The translations under genes were made by a program, and so were the position numbers. From Aneurinibacillus sp. Ricciae_BoGa-3 (GTDB taxonomy: Bacteria; Bacillota; Bacilli; Aneurinibacillales; Aneurinibacillaceae), in contig NZ_CP116887.1 of the NCBI RefSeq assembly GCF_028421645.1, forward strand, positions 2,792,001 through 2,856,000: a stretch of 64,000 bases of DNA, given 5' to 3'. Below the pieces are notes generated by a model. The model saw nothing but the letters and a program-made list of their open reading frames with translations. It was not told the origin of the DNA and searched no databases. Of the stretch, positions 61,594 through 64,000 are shown piece after piece (position 1 is the first letter of the stretch; the number at the start of each line of letters is the position of its first letter).

Positions 61594-61821
61594 TCATTCA
61601 ACTTTTGAAAGTTTCCTGCTCATAGACAACTTTCGATACAAAACCATTACGATTTTGTTATTTTCTTCAAATTTATTATTATAAAAGAGCGGTATCTTAA
61701 ACTCAGCCTCCATCTTTGTCATAAGGCTAGATAACTTAATATCTCTTTCTCGCTGTGCCATATGAGCATACATGGTGTCTTCATATGCTTTTTGAATGGC
61801 TAACAAATGATTTTCAAGCAT
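61594..61821 (-). CDS. Small helical protein of unknown function
   Basis: The 75-residue protein is preceded by AAGGGGATAATGAT. It is mostly alpha-helical in appearance, with a basic C-terminus (YRKLSMSRKLSKVE). No motif is recognised. It follows the 51-residue gene closely in the same direction and shares its terminator. Confidence 0.6.
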   Translation of the reverse strand: MLENHLLAIQKAYEDTMYAHMAQRERDIKLSSLMTKMEAEFKIPLFYNNKFEENNKIVMVLYRKLSMSRKLSKVE

Positions 61822-61849
61822 ATCATTATCCCCTTATCGGATGAAGTTC

Positions 61850-62005
61850 TTAATTATCCGTTTGAGCGTCAGCGCTTTGAAATTTATGGGTCTTTTCCAG
61901 CTGTTTCTTCGTAACTTTTGTATGTGGGTCCAGTATATAACGCCGACCATCGACTAGAATTACAGTGGGGGTTCCATTTCGCTGTTTTAAAATTTGAATG
62001 TTCAT
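61850..62005 (-). CDS. Small protein of unknown function
   Basis: The 51-residue product starts at ATG after AAAGGAATGAACAA. It has a beta-rich start (NIQILKQRNGTPTVILVDGRRYILDP) and a polar tail. No family is recognised. Confidence 0.55.
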   Translation of the reverse strand: MNIQILKQRNGTPTVILVDGRRYILDPHTKVTKKQLEKTHKFQSADAQTDN

Positions 62006-62121
62006 TTGTTCATTCCTTTCAGCTTCCAATCGTATCAAAAGCCATTCCTAAGCAGTAAATTTTCGTGATTCGCTAATTTAAAATTTGATTCTCTCTCAAT
62101 AGTTACACCATTTAGACTTAT

Positions 62122-62160
62122 CTTACTAACTGGTCTATCTTTCTTACTAACTTGTCTATT
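62122..62160. repeat. 18-base tandem direct repeat
   Basis: CTTACTAACTGGTCTATC (62122-62139) and CTTACTAACTTGTCTATT (62143-62160) differ at two positions. They lie between the YtaF-like stop and the next small gene, possibly as an operator. Confidence 0.6.
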
Positions 62161-62218
62161 TTCAGAAGTGGCAAAATTATGACGTATAATCTGAAGAAAA
62201 CGCGGTAAAGTTAAAAGG

Positions 62219-62839
62219 TCAAAAAATTTGATGCAAACCTACAAGGATGAGGAGAATACCTGCCATGAAGCTTGCTTGTTTACCTAATTTTTCGGCAGCA
62301 AACCTTGATCCAAGGTAAGCACATAGACCAACACAAACGTAACTCAACACGCCAGAAATAAATGAGATTCCCCAGATACTAAGGTGTGTGACACCAACAT
62401 CAAACCCACCTACTAAATTATTAACCGATAGGGAGATTCCAAGTAAGATTGATTCACCAAAACCTAATGTCTTCGATCCGTCCAGGTCCAGTTCGTCTTT
62501 ATTACGTAGAATTTTTAGGATAGGGCTACTCGTAGATACATATCGTACCGACTTACTATTTAATAGGGTTGGATATAATAGACAGATTCCAATTATCACC
62601 AATACAATCATCCCAATTAAATTACCTATAGAAGGCTTAAGCCAAAGGGCCATCCACTTTCCAAAAATCCCACCTACAAGCGTCAAAAAAAACCCCATTA
62701 ACGAAATGATAAAATTAGAAAACCAAGGAATACGAATCTTCCTTATTCCATATGCAATGCTAGCTCCGGCATTGTCAAGATTGGAGGCTATTCCAATCGA
62801 AAGAATAGCGAAAAAGTTGCCTAGACTCAGTAGAATCAT
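62219..62839 (-). CDS. ytaF: YtaF-type sporulation membrane protein (MntP-like fold)
   Basis: The 206-residue membrane protein has six hydrophobic segments in two repeated halves. Each half begins with a conserved asparagine- and aspartate-containing helix (GIASNLDNAGASIAYGIRK and GISLSVNNLVGGFDVG), as in the MntP/YtaF transporter-like family. A cytosolic loop of about 30 residues separates the halves. YtaF is a sporulation-associated protein of unknown substrate in Bacillus. It is monocistronic. Confidence 0.8.
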   Translation of the reverse strand: MILLSLGNFFAILSIGIASNLDNAGASIAYGIRKIRIPWFSNFIISLMGFFLTLVGGIFGKWMALWLKPSIGNLIGMIVLVIIGICLLYPTLLNSKSVRYVSTSSPILKILRNKDELDLDGSKTLGFGESILLGISLSVNNLVGGFDVGVTHLSIWGISFISGVLSYVCVGLCAYLGSRFAAEKLGKQASFMAGILLILVGLHQIF

Positions 62840-62915
62840 TCCTTTTTGTTCTCTTTTTCTTATTAAATAGGCATGATAGACCGCTTTTCTTTACATTACA
62901 AATTATTAATTTACA

Positions 62916-63677
62916 TTAGTAATTATTAAATGAATTTAAACGTTTCTTCCTTCCAACAACAGTTTGTTGTTGAAATTGTGTTGGTGTCTTGCCTTCATAT
63001 TTTTTGAAAACCCTTGTAAAATAATTAGGGTCGAAAAACCCACATTTCTCGCTGATTTCTGCAACAGTACCTTTCGTATGATCAAGATAAAATTTTGCTT
63101 TTTCCAATCGACGAATCGTAACATATTGTGTAATAGTAAACCCAGTTTCCCGTTTAAATAATCGACTAATGTATTGTGAATTAAGATGGACTAGTTTGGA
63201 TAACATCTCTAAATTTAACTGGGTATGAAGATTATGCTCGATATAATTTCTTATTTTCATAATATCGTAATGCTTGGCCTCCTCTAAACCCTTAGGTATT
63301 GGATTCGTATCAAGCATTGGTATAAACTTTACTAAGGCACGTCCAATATCCTCTGGATGAGCTGGTTTCAATAAATAATCATCCGCTCCCAATTTAATGG
63401 TTTGATAGGCAAAATCAAATTCATCATAAGCCGTAAGGAAAATAATTCGACAATTAGAAACTTCCTTTTTGATAATCTCCGCAGCCATAAGACCATCCAT
63501 TTTAGGCATTTTAATATCCATAATCACGAGATCCATCTGCTTTTCCTTGGCTAATTTTACAGCATCAATACCATTTTCAGCCTCGAAAAATTGATTTACT
63601 TTAAGGTTATGTTTCTTGATCATCAATGTTAAAACTTCCCGTTCTAACGGTTCATCATCCACAATCATTAATTTCAA
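62916..63677 (-). CDS. YesN-type response regulator with AraC DNA-binding domain
   Basis: The 253-residue protein has a receiver domain (DDEPLERE, phosphorylation Asp in VIMDIKMPKMDG, Thr in FLTAYDEFDFA, LLKPAHPEDI). It also has a C-terminal pair of AraC helix-turn-helix motifs (LEMLSKLVHLNSQYISRLFKR and VAEISEKCGFFDPNYFTRVFKK). Such regulators usually control carbohydrate or solute uptake genes. It overlaps the histidine kinase gene by four bases. Confidence 0.9.
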   Translation of the reverse strand: MKLMIVDDEPLEREVLTLMIKKHNLKVNQFFEAENGIDAVKLAKEKQMDLVIMDIKMPKMDGLMAAEIIKKEVSNCRIIFLTAYDEFDFAYQTIKLGADDYLLKPAHPEDIGRALVKFIPMLDTNPIPKGLEEAKHYDIMKIRNYIEHNLHTQLNLEMLSKLVHLNSQYISRLFKRETGFTITQYVTIRRLEKAKFYLDHTKGTVAEISEKCGFFDPNYFTRVFKKYEGKTPTQFQQQTVVGRKKRLNSFNNY

Positions 63678-64000
63678 ACCAAATCACCTCCAACTTTGGG
63701 GATAGTAATTTGAACTTTGGCCCCTGCCCCAGGTCTACTATCAATTGCTGTTATTCCATAACCTTCTCCAAAATAATATTGAATTCGTTTGTGTACGTTT
63801 TTTAGACCAATTCCCGTAGTATGACCATTACTTTGGATTTTTTTGTCCGAAAGTATGGATGATAACTTTTCTTCCGGAATACCTGCACCGTTATCAGAAA
63901 TCTCAAGTACCACGTTATCATTCATAGAAAAACAACATAGTCTAATAACCATTTTATCTTGTGATTCAAAGCCATGTAGAAGAGCGTTTTCAATAATGGG
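63674..64000 (-). CDS. YesM-type sensor histidine kinase (partial, N-terminus outside the window)
   Basis: 109 residues of the C-terminal ATPase domain are visible, entering at the N box PIIENALLHGFESQ. It continues with ISDNGAGIPEEKLSSIL (G1 box) and TGIGLKNVHKRIQYYFG (G2 box). The extracellular sensor, HAMP and phospho-acceptor regions lie beyond 64000. The four-base overlap with the response regulator shows they form a two-component pair. Confidence 0.88.
   Translation of the reverse strand, partial: PIIENALLHGFESQDKMVIRLCCFSMNDNVVLEISDNGAGIPEEKLSSILSDKKIQSNGHTTGIGLKNVHKRIQYYFGEGYGITAIDSRPGAGAKVQITIPKVGGDLV

Noticed and set aside
1..64000. CRISPR arrays, tRNA or rRNA genes, known riboswitches
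   Set aside because: No regularly spaced repeats, no tRNA-like cloverleaf with CCA context and no recognisable riboswitch core were noticed by eye; a covariance-model scan would be needed to exclude them fully.

Overview
The window looks like a chromosomal stretch of a spore-forming, low-GC Gram-positive bacterium of the order Bacillales. The pointers are a sporulenol/squalene-hopene cyclase beside a DUF2515 gene, a YtaF-type sporulation membrane protein, a YesM/YesN-type two-component pair, strong AGGAGG ribosome binding sites with frequent GTG/TTG starts, and three sigma-54 enhancer-binding proteins of the type Bacillales use for catabolic operons. No rRNA, tRNA or CRISPR was seen. The species cannot be fixed from the sequence.

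Region A (1-12,600) is a nickel-pincer-nucleotide-like system. The minus strand carries a CBS-PAS-sigma54 activator, LarB, a His-rich LarC that stops after its first domain, and a NiCoT nickel permease. A second block carries a dicluster ferredoxin/BFD protein, a divergent LarA-family enzyme, a ModD/NadC-like phosphoribosyltransferase, a MoCF/CinA-like protein with a His tail, and a 2-keto-4-pentenoate hydratase-type gene that runs off the window. Divergently on the plus strand lie a zinc alcohol dehydrogenase and an aldehyde dehydrogenase, with the tail of a lost second aldehyde dehydrogenase between them. Three -24/-12 promoters, each with inverted repeats of the form TGGAA-N9-TTCCA upstream, suggest one regulon.

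Region B (12,600-24,000) is a bacterial microcompartment operon on the minus strand. It encodes an APH-type kinase, an SDR, a frameshifted DeoR regulator, a class III PLP enzyme, a 102-residue repeat protein, a CoA-acylating aldehyde dehydrogenase, three BMC-H shell proteins, one BMC-P plus a vestigial second BMC-P, malate dehydrogenase, PduL, a PduM-like protein and an amino acid permease. The gene content fits the amino-alcohol (RMM-type) class, with the route kinase, phospho-lyase, aldehyde, acyl-CoA, acyl-phosphate.

Region C (24,000-31,600) holds housekeeping or accessory genes: a phosphoesterase, a Suv3-like helicase, a coiled-coil protein, a DoxX-like protein, two lipoproteins and a compact type I toxin-antitoxin candidate. 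Region D (31,600-36,730) is a sigma-54-controlled lactonase, alcohol dehydrogenase and semialdehyde dehydrogenase operon resembling gamma-butyrolactone catabolism. Region E (36,850-43,330) contains DUF2515 and sqhC, an acyl-CoA synthetase remnant, an aldo/keto reductase and a ParM-like actin with a small partner.

Region F (43,450-58,170) is a large sigma-54-controlled hydantoinase-type operon. It has three HyuA/DUF917 pairs (one HyuA apparently a pseudoenzyme), an Asp/Glu/hydantoin racemase, an M19 dipeptidase and an NCS1 permease, with an activator and an APC permease next to it. Region G (58,400-64,000) has a MurF-like ligase coupled to a signal-less DD-carboxypeptidase-like protein, a transposon graveyard, three small genes, YtaF and the two-component pair cut by the window edge.
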